From positions 1 through 15,452 of the forward strand of contig CAMVDI010000018.1 in the NCBI GenBank assembly GCA_947166205.1: a stretch of 15,452 nucleotides of DNA, in the 5' to 3' direction. Under the pieces are notes generated by a model, which was not told the origin of the DNA, did not search any database, and saw only the letters and a program-made list of their open reading frames with translations. Numbering within the stretch: position 1 is the stretch's first letter; every line of letters starts with the position of its first letter. Positions 14,212 to 15,452 of the stretch are shown here, in pieces. The translations under genes were made by a program, and so were the position numbers. This DNA comes from an uncultured Clostridia bacterium (GTDB taxonomy: Bacteria > Bacillota_A > Clostridia > Christensenellales > Aristaeellaceae).

Positions 14212-15384
14212 TTATTTGTCCTCCTTTTTTTCTCCCAGATCGCTGCCGAAGGTCATCTCCCCGGCCTGCTCCATGACGGAGGCCGTCTTCTCATAGAAGT
14301 GCGGCACATGGGCCCGGATGCCCTCCACGGTGTAGAAGGGATCGTCCGGCTTCAGCGGGAAATCCACCGGCTGCCGGCCGGACCCGGCCTTGTAGATGGC
14401 GGTGATCAGCTCGATGGTGCGGCGGCCGTCCTCCCCGGTGATGGCGGGCGCCTCCCCCTTCTCGATGGCGGTGAGCACGTTGTCCAGCTGGCCCGTATGG
14501 TGCTCGTAGGGCAGGGGCGGCAGGGACGCCAGATAGTCCGCCGCCTTCTTCTCAAAGGCCTCGTCCGAAACCTTCAGCGGGAAGCCGTTGGGCTGGGGGA
14601 TGGAGGCGAACACGTCGTATGGCGCGGCGATCCGGGCCTTCTCGCACTGGAACACCAGCTTCTGATCCTCGCCGTGATGCACCACCGAAGCCGTGACCGT
14701 GGCCAGCGCCCCGGGATATTCCATGACGGAGACGGAAAGGTCCTCCACCTCGGCGTTGTCGTGGCCGGTGTTCGCCAGCACGCTGGTGATCCTGTCGGGC
14801 AGGCCCATCATCCAGCCCAGCATGTCGATGTGGTGCACGGCGTGGTTCAGGGTGCAGCCGCCCCCCTCCTTTTCCCAGGTGCCCCGCCACCACAGATCGT
14901 AATAGCAGTGATCCCGCCACCAGAAGCTGTCGATCTCCGCGTGGCGCACCCTGCCCGCGATGCCGCTGTCCAGCAGGGCCTTCAGATCCCGGATGGGCTT
15001 GCGGAAACGGTTCTGGGCGATGATGGACAGCAGCTTTCCGCTTTCGTCCCGGGCCTTCAGCATGGCGTCGCACTCCTCCAGGGAGGCCGCCATGGGCTTT
15101 TCGCACACCACGTTCTTGCCGCTTCTCAGGGCGTTGATGCTGATCTGCGCGTGCACATAGGGCGGGGTGCACACGTCCACCAGGTCGATATCCTGCCGGG
15201 GCAGGATGTCCAGATGATCCTCATAGGTATCGCAGGAGAGGCCGAATTCCTCCATGAAGCGGCGGGCCTTTCCGGGAATGATGTCCACCAGCGCCACCAC
15301 CCGGCAGCGGTCCTTCAGGGTCAGATAGGCCTGCATGTGCGCGTGGGCGATCCCGCCCGTCCCGACGATTGCGACATTCAGCAT
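14212..15384 (-). CDS. Gfo/Idh/MocA-family oxidoreductase (first of operon)
   Basis: This 390-residue protein has a Rossmann fold with VAIVGTGGIAHAH (4-16), then VCTPPYVHA (71-79), CEKPMA (94-99, the EKP signature with Lys96), AQNRFRKP (123-130), and EGGGCTLNHAVHHID (173-187) with His184 and Asp187 at the usual catalytic positions. It is a typical full-length NAD(P)-dependent sugar or polyol dehydrogenase-like enzyme, cytoplasmic, with unknown substrate. The start is ATG at 15384, with AAAGGATG upstream and a candidate promoter 33-61 bases away, so it probably leads the operon. Next comes the divergent paralogue, one base after its stop. No transporter or regulator is visible in the window to suggest the sugar. 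Confidence 0.94.
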   Translation of the reverse strand: MLNVAIVGTGGIAHAHMQAYLTLKDRCRVVALVDIIPGKARRFMEEFGLSCDTYEDHLDILPRQDIDLVDVCTPPYVHAQISINALRSGKNVVCEKPMAASLEECDAMLKARDESGKLLSIIAQNRFRKPIRDLKALLDSGIAGRVRHAEIDSFWWRDHCYYDLWWRGTWEKEGGGCTLNHAVHHIDMLGWMMGLPDRITSVLANTGHDNAEVEDLSVSVMEYPGALATVTASVVHHGEDQKLVFQCEKARIAAPYDVFASIPQPNGFPLKVSDEAFEKKAADYLASLPPLPYEHHTGQLDNVLTAIEKGEAPAITGEDGRRTIELITAIYKAGSGRQPVDFPLKPDDPFYTVEGIRAHVPHFYEKTASVMEQAGEMTFGSDLGEKKEDK

Positions 15385-15416
15385 GGGTTATCATCCTTTA
15401 CAGCTTTGTTTTCCGC

Positions 15417-15445
15417 ATCTTAACACGGATAAAAATAGCAGTAAA
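15417..15445 (-). promoter_or_regulatory. Candidate promoter of the oxidoreductase operon
   Basis: The minus strand reads TTTACT (15440-15445), 17 bases, then TAAGAT (15417-15422), with TGT directly before the -10 giving an extended -10 element (TGn). The hexamers match consensus at four of six bases each. The surrounding AT-rich stretch and its position before the first ATG support it. No clear operator palindrome was seen. Confidence 0.5.
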
Positions 15446-15452
15446 TAGTTTA

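Overview
The window is GC-rich, densely coded DNA. Almost every gene is on the minus strand, with strong AGGAGG-type ribosome binding sites and occasional GTG or TTG starts. The gene families (FakA/DegV fatty-acid kinase, zinc-ribbon membrane protein, Gfo/Idh/MocA oxidoreductases) and the translation signals suggest a high-GC Bacillota, probably a gut or rumen Clostridia-type bacterium. That placement is inference; no rRNA or other taxonomic marker is present.

Reading in the direction of transcription (right to left), the first block (15384 to 12146) is a three-gene operon of Gfo/Idh/MocA-type NAD(P)-dependent oxidoreductases behind a plausible promoter at the right edge. The middle gene is markedly divergent. 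A 318-base spacer (11828-12145) follows, holding a near-consensus sigma-A promoter (TTGAAA, 17 bp, TATAAT).

That promoter heads an 11-gene, same-strand array (11827 to 204). In order it encodes a membrane-anchored alpha/beta hydrolase, an acyl-activating AMP ligase fused to a carrier domain, two PlsC-type acyltransferases, a second AMP ligase, a free acyl carrier protein, a second hydrolase, a DegV/FakB fatty-acid-binding protein, the FakA-type fatty acid kinase, a third hydrolase with an apparent cysteine nucleophile, and a small zinc-ribbon membrane protein. Several junctions are translationally coupled (ATGA, ATGAGTGA and GTGA overlaps). All six larger gaps and the ACP-hydrolase gap carry GC-rich inverted repeats.

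My reading is that this is a lipid-handling locus. Hydrolases could release acyl chains, FakB/FakA could phosphorylate free fatty acids, two ligases could load acyl chains on two carriers, and two PlsC-like enzymes could transfer them to a glycerophospholipid-like acceptor. No ketosynthase or other chain-elongating enzyme is present, so it looks like acyl capture, recycling or remodelling rather than de novo synthesis. The acceptor and product cannot be read from sequence.

The left edge holds the last 18 codons of a plus-strand gene. It converges on the array across a palindrome-rich spacer with a bidirectional terminator. No mobile element, CRISPR array, tRNA or rRNA was seen.
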